Source: CALLPQ01 sp964421675
GTDB lineage: Bacteria; Pseudomonadota; Alphaproteobacteria; Caulobacterales; Parvularculaceae
DNA: 22,072 nucleotides
Direction of reading: 5' to 3'
Assembly (NCBI GenBank): GCA_964421675.1
Contig: CAYQXV010000045.1
Span: 1-22,072 of the forward strand
Each line of letters starts with the position of its first letter. The stretch's first letter is position 1. The notes beneath the pieces are model-generated. The model was not told where the DNA came from and did not search any database. It saw only the letters and a list, made by a program, of their open reading frames with translations. Both the position numbers and the translations under genes were made by a program. Shown in pieces: positions 15,326 to 21,991 of this stretch.

Positions 15326-15410
15326 ACCTGCCCCCACGACTCCCCCGGAGGACCGGCCCAAACTTCCCCGACCCAAGCCTCCCCTGGAGGTGGCCGCCCG
15401 GAAGTCTCAG
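15326..15410. repeat. C-rich imperfect tandem palindromes with G4 potential on the minus strand
   Basis: Two diverged units of about 35 bp each hold a tight hairpin: CTCC-CCC-GGAG (15341-15351) and CCTCC-CCT-GGAGG (15378-15390). CTTCC (15363-15367) and GGAAG downstream could enclose the second. On the minus strand G-tracts at 15384-15381, 15374-15372, 15369-15366 and 15359-15357 are spaced 6, 2 and 6, fitting the G3+N1-7 quadruplex rule. It resembles the short intergenic palindromes scattered in many alphaproteobacterial genomes, but no other copy lies in this window. Confidence 0.5.
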
Positions 15411-15610
15411 CCCGGATTTGCTTTTTGATGCATGTGAGGACCGAAAGGTGCGCATTTTCAAATGGTTCGTCTGCAAACAAAAACAAAACTATAACAAAAT
15501 CCCGCAGAACGCCGGTGTAATGCCCGCCACATAAACTCCCCATATGGCACTTACTGAATAGCCGTAAAAATTTATTGGTACCCGTCGTAGTTGCAAATCT
15601 TTGGACGTGT

Positions 15611-15639
15611 TTGCAAAGTGCCCAATAGTTGACTATTAT
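15611..15639 (+). promoter_or_regulatory. Sigma70-type promoter of the secreted-protein gene
   Basis: TTGCAA (15611-15616) and TATTAT (15634-15639) are exactly 17 bp apart. The expected transcript start near 15646 leaves a leader of about 20 bases ending in the strong ribosome-binding sequence before ATG 15665. A second TTGCAA lies 20 bp upstream (15591-15596), and AATAGT-TG-ACTATT (15624-15637) is a perfect inverted repeat overlapping the -10, both possible regulator sites. Confidence 0.6.
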
Positions 15640-15664
15640 TAAAACAAGATAAGGGGGATTAAAA

Positions 15665-16492
15665 ATGGTTATGAACCAAACTGGCGAACCCAAAAACTCC
15701 GGCAACCAAGCTGACAAATTGAGACACACACTCCTTTTATGTGTTTTATCTGCATCAATTTTTTGCGCGCCCTTTTTCACAACAGTCGCTGCTGAAGCGC
15801 AAAATGATAAAACCCAACAAGGTGACGCCAAGGATAGTCCCAGAGATAATCCAAGGGATAATCCCAACAACAACCCCCGTGATGATGTGGGCCAGCAATA
15901 TGACACCAGCGAGCGCGCAAAACGCGACGGTGCGGGCGCGTTTGGGTATGATATCAAAACCATTGAGCCAGATTGGGCCGGGGTTCGCACTTCAATCTCT
16001 TCAGGAGAGATAACCGATTTTAACGGACTGCTTGGTGCCTGGCGCGCGCACATTGTTACCAATGCACGGACCGTTCAGCGCCTTGCCCGGTGGCGTTTAT
16101 CGGCGCGGCGCGCCAATGTTCCTGCTTTAATTCCGGTTGATGATGGAAATGCGAAACAGGCAAGCCTTGTGTCCGGCGATACCCATTATGCCTATTCCGC
16201 GCGCCGTCACGATGACTCGTTTTTGACCATTACCGGCTCGTGCAAGGCCCATGATCTGCCCACCAATCATCCGCTTGTTCAGCGTGCTCTTTCCCAACGC
16301 AATGCTCGCCCCTCAATGGCGGGCCTCAACGTACCTTACCGCCTTACTGAAGGGGAAGAGCAAATGCATTTGCGATTTTCAAAATTTGGCTGCGCCTATG
16401 AGATTTCACTCACCTGCACCAATGGCTGCGCAGAGCAAACAGAATTATTGCAAACGGCGCGCCGATTGGGCGTTGTAAATCCAAGACGCTAA
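15665..16492 (+). CDS. Exported protein of unknown function
   Basis: The 275-residue product is not a family I recognise. A long polar start (1-21) precedes a hydrophobic signal segment (about 22-45, TLLLCVLSASIFCAPFF) with a likely cut near AAEA, so it should be periplasmic or secreted. A low-complexity stretch of Asp/Asn/Pro/Arg follows (repeats of PRDNP, about 57-72). The folded part begins near residue 85 (YDIKTIEPDWAGVRTSI) and contains four Cys (SCKAHD, FGCAYE, LTCTNGC), consistent with disulfides. ATG 15665 is preceded by AAGGGGGAT at 5 bases, and a good promoter lies upstream. The next gene starts 66 bases after its stop with an identical ribosome-binding sequence, so the two are likely expressed together. 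The reverse strand has a long frame here that I take as a shadow. Confidence 0.75.
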   Translation: MVMNQTGEPKNSGNQADKLRHTLLLCVLSASIFCAPFFTTVAAEAQNDKTQQGDAKDSPRDNPRDNPNNNPRDDVGQQYDTSERAKRDGAGAFGYDIKTIEPDWAGVRTSISSGEITDFNGLLGAWRAHIVTNARTVQRLARWRLSARRANVPALIPVDDGNAKQASLVSGDTHYAYSARRHDDSFLTITGSCKAHDLPTNHPLVQRALSQRNARPSMAGLNVPYRLTEGEEQMHLRFSKFGCAYEISLTCTNGCAEQTELLQTARRLGVVNPRR

Positions 16493-16544
16493 CCACAAAG
16501 CTTTCAACTTTTGAAAACGAAGATTAATTTGAAGCGAAGAGTAA

Positions 16545-16553
16545 AAGGGGGAT
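16545..16553 (+). promoter_or_regulatory. Strong ribosome-binding site fixing the start of the M23 lipoprotein
   Basis: AAGGGGGAT lies 5 bases before ATG 16559. The same nine bases at the same distance precede ATG 15665. This favours ATG 16559 over an in-frame TTG at 16511. Confidence 0.7.
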
Positions 16554-16558
16554 CTTAC

Positions 16559-17629
16559 ATGTCACACAGATCATCAAACGCCAGCAAGGCTTTAGCTGTT
16601 TCGCCGCGTAGCCTGTTTATCGGCCTCCTTTCTTTGATGGCCCTGGTCAGTTTTGGCTGCACCCCGTCTAGCACCTCGTCGGGCACCTCGTCAGGGGGCA
16701 CCACATCGAACGGCGGCGGATCTGGTACAAANNNNNNNNNNNNNNNNNNNNNNNNNNNNNNNNNNNNNNNNNNNNNNNNNNNNNNNNNNNNNNNNNNNNN
16801 NNNNNNNNNNNNNNNNNNNNNNNNNNNNNNNGGTGGGGGCGCGACAACTAATCTGCGTACTGATATTTCAGGATTGTGCACTTCCTCAGGCGCAACCACC
16901 TCCAATTTCTCCTGCACACAAGCCGGCCTTCTCCTGCAGCGGCAAAACCCGCCCACCGTCGCCGGAGACTCGAGCATTGAAATCCCTATTACCGGTTTGA
17001 TTTTCCCCATGCAAAACGGGCCGGCCTATGCCAACTCGCAAGCTAACCGATTTAAAAATAACAATTCAGATCCGTTCGATCCCAATTGGATTGGTGCGGA
17101 CTCATCCCCCTTGGGCAACGCAAATACAGGGTCGTGGCAGTGCGACACGCGCAATTATAGCTATCCGTGGCAAGATACATTTTGTGAATCGCGCGGTAAT
17201 TTTAATGACCCTTCAAGTTATGGCTGCTCCAACTCTGCCCATCATGAAGGGATAGATATCCGGCCGGGTTCGTGCAGCAATCGCGCCGATACGGTTGTTG
17301 CGGTCGCCGATGGCGAAATCATTGTGGTTGCCAATCACTATACAAAACAGATCAATACCAGCGAAGATGCCTGGTATTCTTATTTCCATATGATTGATCG
17401 CAACCATTCCACCCTGATGAACTCGGCCAGTCCGCGCATCGCGATCTCGCAAGGCGACCCCTTAGGCATGGTCAGCAATATTGGCCGACACGGCACCCCA
17501 GCAACCACCTACCATCTACATTTTGAAATACGCATGAATGTAACCCTGCCAGATGGGTCGATCGAAACGGTTGTCGTCTCCCCTTATGCAACAATGGCCG
17601 ATGCCTATGATCGCCTGGTTAATCCTTAA
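16559..17629 (+). CDS. M23-family metallopeptidase lipoprotein (interrupted by an assembly gap)
   Basis: From ATG 16559 a signal segment (PRSLFIGLLSLMALVSFGC) ends at C34, a lipoprotein-type cleavage site with an unusual Phe at -2. A Ser/Thr/Gly linker follows and is broken by 100 N (16732-16831), so true length, residue numbers after the gap and even frame continuity are unknown. After the gap are an Asn/Pro/Gly-rich region and a LytM/M23 domain with zinc-ligand motifs HHEGID (H-x3-D), YSYFHM and HLHFEI (HxH). M23 enzymes cut peptide cross-links of peptidoglycan, or are inactive activators when ligands are lost; here the ligands are present. Six Cys after the gap (GLC, SFSC, WQC, TFC, YGC, GSC) suggest disulfides. 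It follows the exported-protein gene and probably acts at the outer membrane-facing periplasm. Confidence 0.8.
   Translation: MSHRSSNASKALAVSPRSLFIGLLSLMALVSFGCTPSSTSSGTSSGGTTSNGGGSGTXXXXXXXXXXXXXXXXXXXXXXXXXXXXXXXXXXGGGATTNLRTDISGLCTSSGATTSNFSCTQAGLLLQRQNPPTVAGDSSIEIPITGLIFPMQNGPAYANSQANRFKNNNSDPFDPNWIGADSSPLGNANTGSWQCDTRNYSYPWQDTFCESRGNFNDPSSYGCSNSAHHEGIDIRPGSCSNRADTVVAVADGEIIVVANHYTKQINTSEDAWYSYFHMIDRNHSTLMNSASPRIAISQGDPLGMVSNIGRHGTPATTYHLHFEIRMNVTLPDGSIETVVVSPYATMADAYDRLVNP
16732..16831. other. Assembly gap (100 N)
   Basis: Exactly 100 undetermined bases, the usual placeholder for a gap of unknown size. Flanks encode Gly/Ser/Thr repeats (TSSGTSSGGTTSNGGGSG before, GGGATT after), so a longer simple repeat probably broke the assembly. 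Confidence 0.98.
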
Positions 17630-17751
17630 CCGTCCTTTGCGCTCTTAAGTGAATGCAGGTTTTTAGAATTAGGCTTGCAAAGAACGCCAGTTCTACTCTT
17701 TGAAGCTTGCGCCCTGTGACGCTCAGCATTGCGCCGGGCGAAAAGCCGGGC

Positions 17752-17765
17752 TAGCAGTGCTGCTA
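17752..17765 (+). promoter_or_regulatory. Inverted repeat ending at the sfsA start codon
   Basis: TAGCAG-TG-CTGCTA is a perfect 6-2-6 repeat whose last base is the A of the ATG at 17765. No Shine-Dalgarno is seen. It could hinder or shape translation initiation. Two direct copies of GCCGGGC lie just upstream (17732-17750 area). Confidence 0.25.
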
Positions 17766-18472
17766 TGTTATTTCCTTCACCGCTCATTTCCGGTCGCCTA
17801 ATCAAGCGCTATAAGCGCTTTCTTGCCGATATTGTTCTAGATGACGGAACGCAAATCACCGCCCATTGTGCCAATCCGGGCTCTATGATGGGGGTAGCGC
17901 CAGAGGGCGCGCGCGTCTGGGTCTCGCGATCATCGAATAAGGCGCGCAAGCTGCCCTTTTCATGGGAGCTTGTGGAAATCAACGATAGCTTGATTGCCAT
18001 CAACACCTCTAATCCCAACAAGATTGGCGCGCAGGCGATTGAAGCGGGCATGATCCCGGAATTGAGCGGCTATAAAAGCCTTCGCCGCGAAGTGAAATAT
18101 GGAGAAAATAGCCGCATCGATATTTTGCTGGAAGAAGGCCCTCGCGCAGCTCCCACGGCCTATGTCGAGATTAAGAATGTCCACCTGATGCGCGAGCCCG
18201 GCCTGGCAGAGTTTCCCGATAGTGTGACCAGCCGGGGGGCCAAGCATTTGCGCGAGCTGGCCTTAATGACAAGTAAGGGGTTCCGCGCGGTGATGCTCTA
18301 TATCGTGCAGCGCAATGATTGTGAGCGCTTTAGCCTGGCCCGCGATCTCGACCCGGCCTATGCATCCGCGTTTGATGAGGCTGTGAAAGCCGGGGTTGAC
18401 GTTATGTGTTATGATTGTGAAATAAGTACCAGTGAGGTGACGCTAAGACGCGCTATTCCCCTGGATCTTTAG
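17765..18472 (+). CDS. sfsA: SfsA family DNA/RNA nuclease (sugar fermentation stimulation protein)
   Basis: From ATG 17765 the product is 235 residues, the usual family length, and begins MLFPSPLISGRLIKRYKRFL as typical SfsA does. An upstream in-frame start (17729) would add 12 poorly conserved residues and is not favoured. Other family features are CANPGSMMGV (about 35-44), RREVKYGENSRIDILL and YVEIKNVHL (Asp/Glu-x-Lys nuclease-like core), and FPDSVTSRGAKHLREL. SfsA was named for an effect on maltose use in E. coli; the fold is that of a PD-(D/E)XK-like nuclease with an OB-like N-domain, and its cell role remains unsettled. It is the first gene of an sfsA-map-radC run common in Alphaproteobacteria. 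A 17-bp tandem duplication covers its stop codon. Confidence 0.94.
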   Translation: MLFPSPLISGRLIKRYKRFLADIVLDDGTQITAHCANPGSMMGVAPEGARVWVSRSSNKARKLPFSWELVEINDSLIAINTSNPNKIGAQAIEAGMIPELSGYKSLRREVKYGENSRIDILLEEGPRAAPTAYVEIKNVHLMREPGLAEFPDSVTSRGAKHLRELALMTSKGFRAVMLYIVQRNDCERFSLARDLDPAYASAFDEAVKAGVDVMCYDCEISTSEVTLRRAIPLDL

Positions 18473-18493
18473 GGGCTCTAGAGCTTTAGGGGC
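18467..18493 (+). repeat. 17-bp imperfect tandem duplication at the sfsA stop
   Basis: CTTTAGGGGC occurs at 18467-18476 and again at 18484-18493, separated by TCTAGAG. The first copy includes the sfsA stop codon. The palindrome GCTCTAGAGC (18475-18484) lies across the join. It looks like a recent replication slip rather than a designed signal. Confidence 0.6.
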
Positions 18494-18520
18494 CCTTACC
18501 AATATTTTGTGGATGGGACG

Positions 18521-19378
18521 ATGACCAAAACCGCTGTGACCGATGAGCATACAACCGCGCCAACCCGAGGCGAGACCATTCGCTTGCATTCCAGCGAAGA
18601 TTTTGAAGGCATGCGCCGCGCGGGCAAAGTCGCGGCAGCCTGCCTCGATATGCTTGTCGGCCATGTAAAGCCCGGTGTCTCAACAGAAGAGCTCGACAGA
18701 TTGGCGCGCGAATTTGTCTTCGATCATGGCGCTGTTCCCGCATGCGTGGGCTATCGTGGATATCGCCACACAATTTGCACCTCCATCAATCACGTCATCT
18801 GCCACGGCATTCCCTCTGAACGCACATTAAAGAATGGCGACATCGTCAATATTGATGTCACCGTCATCGTTGATGGTTGGCATGGGGACACAAGCCGCAT
18901 GTATTTTGCAGGCGAGCCCAAAGTCAAAGCGCGCCGCTTATGTGATGTGACATTTGAAAGCATGTGGAAAGGGATTGAGATGGTCAAACCCGGTAATACA
19001 TTGCGCGATATTGGAACAGCGATTCAAACCCATGCTGAAGCGGCCGGATTTTCGGTGGTGCGTGATTTTTGCGGGCATGGTCTGGGGCGCGTTTTTCATG
19101 ATGCCCCAAATATTGTTCATTATGGGGAATATCGTGACCGCATATTAGGCCGCCAACAAGCCCCCGACACCAAGCTGGAAGAAGGCATGTTCTTTACAAT
19201 TGAACCGATGATCAATGAGGGCAAGCCGGATGCGAAAATCCTCAAAGATAATTGGACAGCGGTAACACGCGACCGCTCTTTGACGGCGCAGTTTGAACAC
19301 TCGCTAGGCGTTACTCAAACAGGCTATGAGATTTTCACAAGCTCACCGGGTAATCACGACAACCCGCCCTATGCATAA
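18521..19378 (+). CDS. map: Methionine aminopeptidase, type I
   Basis: The 285-residue enzyme removes the initiator methionine from new proteins. The five metal ligands are visible as D112 (NIDVTV), D123 (GDTSRM), H186 (FCGHGLG), E228 (FTIEPM) and E259 (QFEHSLG), with H95 in VICHGIP matching the substrate histidine of E. coli MAP. It is slightly longer than the 264-residue E. coli enzyme because of an N-terminal extension of about 20 residues. ATG 18521 is chosen; a GTG at 18509 is possible. The stop codon TAA shares its last base with the radC ATG (TAATG), so radC is probably translated by reinitiation. Map is essential in most bacteria. Confidence 0.96.
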   Translation: MTKTAVTDEHTTAPTRGETIRLHSSEDFEGMRRAGKVAAACLDMLVGHVKPGVSTEELDRLAREFVFDHGAVPACVGYRGYRHTICTSINHVICHGIPSERTLKNGDIVNIDVTVIVDGWHGDTSRMYFAGEPKVKARRLCDVTFESMWKGIEMVKPGNTLRDIGTAIQTHAEAAGFSVVRDFCGHGLGRVFHDAPNIVHYGEYRDRILGRQQAPDTKLEEGMFFTIEPMINEGKPDAKILKDNWTAVTRDRSLTAQFEHSLGVTQTGYEIFTSSPGNHDNPPYA

Positions 19379-20202
19379 TGGGAGCAAAATCTGGACGTAC
19401 CCCAATTTCAGATGAACTGCGCGAGCAAAATACTGGCGCGGATAGCACATTGTTTTCAACGCCGCTTACGCAAACAACCGCTTCACAAAAAAACGCCAAG
19501 CCGGTAAATGGCAAAAAGCCAAAACCCGTTGTGAGCCACACGGCGGGCCACCGCGAGCGATTGCGCGATCGCTTTCGCAAAGCCGGTCTTGACGGGGTTC
19601 AAGATTATGAGCTGCTGGAATTATTATTGTTCCGCGCCATTCCCCGGCGCGATGTCAAACCATTGGCAAAGACACTGATAGCGACCTTTGGCAGTTTTGC
19701 CGAAGTTCTGGGCGCAGCCCCCGAACGGCTCGCCGATGTAAAAGGCATGAGCCAAAACATCATTACCGATCTGAAAATCGTTCATGCGACGGCAATAAAG
19801 CTCGGCCAGGAACGAATTATGAATCGCCCGATCATCTCATCGTGGCAGGATTTGATTACCTATTGCCGCACGGCCATGGCAGAAGAAAAAACCGAATTGT
19901 TCCGAATTTTATTTTTGGACCGAAAAAATATTCTGATGGCGGATGAAGTTCAACAACGCGGCACTGTCGATCACACACCGGTTTATCCGCGCGAGGTTGT
20001 TAAACGCTCCTTAGAGCTTGGGGCGTCCGCCATTATTTTGGTCCATAACCACCCTTCAGGTGACCCCACACCGTCTGCTGCCGACATTGAAATGACTTGC
20101 CGCATCAAGGATGCGGCAAAACCATTAGGCATTACAATTCACGATCATCTGATCATTGGAAAAAGCAAAAATTCCAGCTTCAAGCAGATGGGTTTGCTTT
20201 AG
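19378..20202 (+). CDS. radC: RadC family JAB/MPN-domain protein
   Basis: The 274-residue protein has a basic, low-complexity N-terminus (1-55), a helix-hairpin-helix region (about 55-145, RERLRDRFRKAG, then DYELLELLLFRAIPRRDVKPLA and LADVKGMSQ), and a C-terminal MPN+/JAMM domain. The metal-binding signature HNHPSGDPTPSAAD gives H223, H225, S233 and D236, with E174 upstream, and the family ending SFKQMGLL is present. The name dates from a mistaken radiation-repair assignment; the true role is uncertain. It overlaps map by one base and ends 19 bases before the convergent DUF805 gene. Being chromosomal beside map and sfsA, it is the housekeeping type, not the prophage or element type. Confidence 0.94.
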   Translation: MGAKSGRTPISDELREQNTGADSTLFSTPLTQTTASQKNAKPVNGKKPKPVVSHTAGHRERLRDRFRKAGLDGVQDYELLELLLFRAIPRRDVKPLAKTLIATFGSFAEVLGAAPERLADVKGMSQNIITDLKIVHATAIKLGQERIMNRPIISSWQDLITYCRTAMAEEKTELFRILFLDRKNILMADEVQQRGTVDHTPVYPREVVKRSLELGASAIILVHNHPSGDPTPSAADIEMTCRIKDAAKPLGITIHDHLIIGKSKNSSFKQMGLL

Positions 20203-20221
20203 CCCTACACTCAAAAAATGC

Positions 20222-20719
20222 TTATCCCATTTCAGAAGGGTCAGGACCATGGGCATTGGGCCCTGATTGGCCCCGCATAAAGCCCAGCTCAATGAGGCTC
20301 CATAACCCAACGCCCAGCGTAATCGCATCAATGACTAGTCCAAATTTGTTTGGCTGAAACCCAATCGTCTGGGTACCAAATACTGATTGCGCAACAAAAG
20401 TGCCGGTCAGGCTAGTCATACTCAAAATTACATCGATGGTGACAGGCGCGAGGAAAACAAGCGCTAGAACTTCCGGTCGCTCGCGGTCGTGTAACCTTTT
20501 TAGGCTTATAAAATAGATCGGTGGCAACATAATCAATGTTGTAATCAGCGATAAAAGCTTAACCCCTAAAACCGTATTGGCCATACCCGTAAAGGCAAAA
20601 ACCACCCCCAAAACGGCACTCAAAATCAAAACGATAATAATCAGCGCAATTGAGCTGACCCAATACCCTTTTCGGTTCAATCGACCGACAGGGGAGAAAA
20701 ATAAATTTGCAAAATCCAT
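20222..20719 (-). CDS. DUF805 integral membrane protein
   Basis: The 165-residue protein begins FFSPVGRLNRKGYW and contains ISLKRLHDRERPE after the second hydrophobic helix, both hallmarks of DUF805 proteins. Four hydrophobic segments are seen (about 22-46, 53-73, 85-100 and 125-148). It ends GQSGPNAHGPDPSEMG, close to the usual G-x-N-x-YGPDP tail. Function of the family is unknown; it acts in the inner membrane. Its ATG lies 3 bases after the stop of the upstream peptidase gene on the same strand, so the two are probably co-transcribed. It is tail to tail with radC. Confidence 0.88.
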   Translation of the reverse strand: MDFANLFFSPVGRLNRKGYWVSSIALIIIVLILSAVLGVVFAFTGMANTVLGVKLLSLITTLIMLPPIYFISLKRLHDRERPEVLALVFLAPVTIDVILSMTSLTGTFVAQSVFGTQTIGFQPNKFGLVIDAITLGVGLWSLIELGFMRGQSGPNAHGPDPSEMG

Positions 20720-20722
20720 GGC

Positions 20723-21817
20723 TTATTCGTCCCCATAAATAGCAACGCGGGCCTCGCCGCCTTCTTGCTTTGCGCCTCTGAACATGCCTGCTGTGTTAAA
20801 CACCAAACTATGCGAACCATCAGCACCAAGAACAATCACGCCGCCAGTCCCGCCAAGGTTTTGCAATCTGTTATTGATCACATCATCGGCCGCATCAGCA
20901 ACGGAGGCTCCCCCATATTCAACCTGAGCGCAAATATCGCGCGCAATGGTAAGCCGCATGAAATATTCACCGTGCCCTGTGGCCGATACTGCGCATGATT
21001 GATTATCAGCATAGGTGCCAGCGCCAATGATCGGCGCATCACCGACCCGGCCAAAACGCTTTAAGGTCATCCCGCCCGTGGATGTGCCAGCGGCAAGATT
21101 ACCGTCACTATCGAGCGCGACCGCACCAACGGTTCCAAATTTGAAATCAATCGGCAGAGCAGCCCCTTGCTCTTCTCCGCGTTCGGCCGCTTTACGGCGC
21201 TCTTTTGCGCGCGCCTTTGCCTGCCGATAGCTGCGCCAGCGACTGTCCGTATAAAAATATTTGTTTTTGACCGTATCAAACCCCTGCTCGGCGGCAAATT
21301 CCTCGGCCCCTTCCCCGGCAAACATTACATGTTCGGAATTTTCCATGACCGCCCGCGCAAGTGTGATCGGATTTTTAATGCGCTTTACCCCGGTGATCGC
21401 CCCGGCATTTCTGGTGCGACCATCCATGATTGCCGCATCCAGCTCGTTTTTACCTTCCTCAGTAAACACCGCGCCTTTACCCGCATTAAAATAGGGGCTG
21501 TCTTCCATGATGATGATCGCCGCAACAACCGCGTCGAGCGCACTGCCGCCTTGATCGAGCACTGCATATCCTTGATCGAGCGCCTCAGTGAGCTTTGCCT
21601 GGAACGCAACTTCTTGCTCCGGTGTATAGCGCCCCGGCTCCAATGCCCCGGCGCCGCCGTGAATCACTATCGTCAATGGCGCCTTTTCAACGCTTGCTTC
21701 AGAATCAGTAGTTTCAGCGAGCGCAAAACCAGAGAGAATGGGCGAAAATCCTGGCAACGCGGCCAAGATGACAAGCATGAATAGTCGCGAACGCAGAAAT
21801 TGTTTTATGATCATCAT
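20723..21817 (-). CDS. Exported isoaspartyl peptidase / L-asparaginase (Ntn-hydrolase)
   Basis: From ATG 21817 the product is 364 residues. A signal peptide is clear (MMIIKQFLRSRLFMLVILAA, ending near GFALA before ETTD), so it works in the periplasm. The family makes an inactive precursor that cuts itself before a Thr; here this is T229 in FKFGTVGAVALD, preceded by a basic linker (RQAKARAKERRKAAERG). Other hallmarks are IVIHGGAGAL, GSALDAVVAAIIIMEDSPYFNAGKGAVF cut into its motifs, AAGTSTGGM, and the TGHGEYFMR loop. It hydrolyses isoaspartyl dipeptides and asparagine in known members. ATG 21817 has GAGGG upstream; a longer reading from 21946 lacks sense as a signal peptide and is not used. It precedes the DUF805 gene by 3 bases. 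Confidence 0.92.
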   Translation of the reverse strand: MMIIKQFLRSRLFMLVILAALPGFSPILSGFALAETTDSEASVEKAPLTIVIHGGAGALEPGRYTPEQEVAFQAKLTEALDQGYAVLDQGGSALDAVVAAIIIMEDSPYFNAGKGAVFTEEGKNELDAAIMDGRTRNAGAITGVKRIKNPITLARAVMENSEHVMFAGEGAEEFAAEQGFDTVKNKYFYTDSRWRSYRQAKARAKERRKAAERGEEQGAALPIDFKFGTVGAVALDSDGNLAAGTSTGGMTLKRFGRVGDAPIIGAGTYADNQSCAVSATGHGEYFMRLTIARDICAQVEYGGASVADAADDVINNRLQNLGGTGGVIVLGADGSHSLVFNTAGMFRGAKQEGGEARVAIYGDE

Positions 21818-21960
21818 GGATTTAATCCCTCGATTTTGGCGGCTTGAAAGTCTCGGTACACATCTGGCGCTATATTGACCGCCCCGTTCGCATTGAGCAA
21901 GCCGCCTTGCACCCTGATAGTGCCTCAGTTTGAAACTAAAAGGCAATTATTGGCCCTAAT

Positions 21961-21991
21961 CAGACATTGGTTCATTTAAATTCTATGTCTG
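21961..21991. promoter_or_regulatory. 7-17-7 inverted repeat upstream of the isoaspartyl peptidase gene
   Basis: CAGACAT (21961-21967) and ATGTCTG (21985-21991) are perfect inverted copies with 17 bases between, about 145 bases before the start codon. The centres of the arms are 24 bp apart. The interval 21818-22072 otherwise shows no gene; a plus-strand frame from 21985 has 18 codons and a minus-strand tail of 29 codons runs in from the window edge, neither convincing. Confidence 0.3.

Larger units (their letters stand above)
15017..15664. other. 648-bp non-coding region between the PilZ gene and a secreted-protein gene
   Basis: No convincing gene is seen. The first 200 bases are AT-rich and form the leader and promoter region of the minus-strand PilZ gene. 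Then follow a C9 homopolymer (15273-15281), a C-rich tandem palindrome block (about 15326-15410), about 150 bases without clear signals, twin TTGCAA motifs and a plus-strand promoter. Short open frames here (for example 15282-15476 and the long minus-strand frame from 15322) encode Gly/Arg/Pro-rich or antisense-type peptides and are not called as genes. Confidence 0.6.

Noticed and set aside
15282..15476. 64-codon Gly/Arg-rich minus-strand frame
   Set aside because: It is a translation of the C-rich palindromic block and has no ribosome-binding site or domain.
15322..16062. Long minus-strand open frame of 246 codons
   Set aside because: It lies mostly antisense to the exported-protein gene, which has a signal peptide, strong ribosome-binding site and promoter. 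The antisense product has simple LGLS repeats mirroring the PRDNP repeats and its end is the translated palindrome block.
17630..17676. Possible terminator after the M23 gene (T5 run near 17671)
   Set aside because: Only a weak, interrupted stem precedes the T-run.
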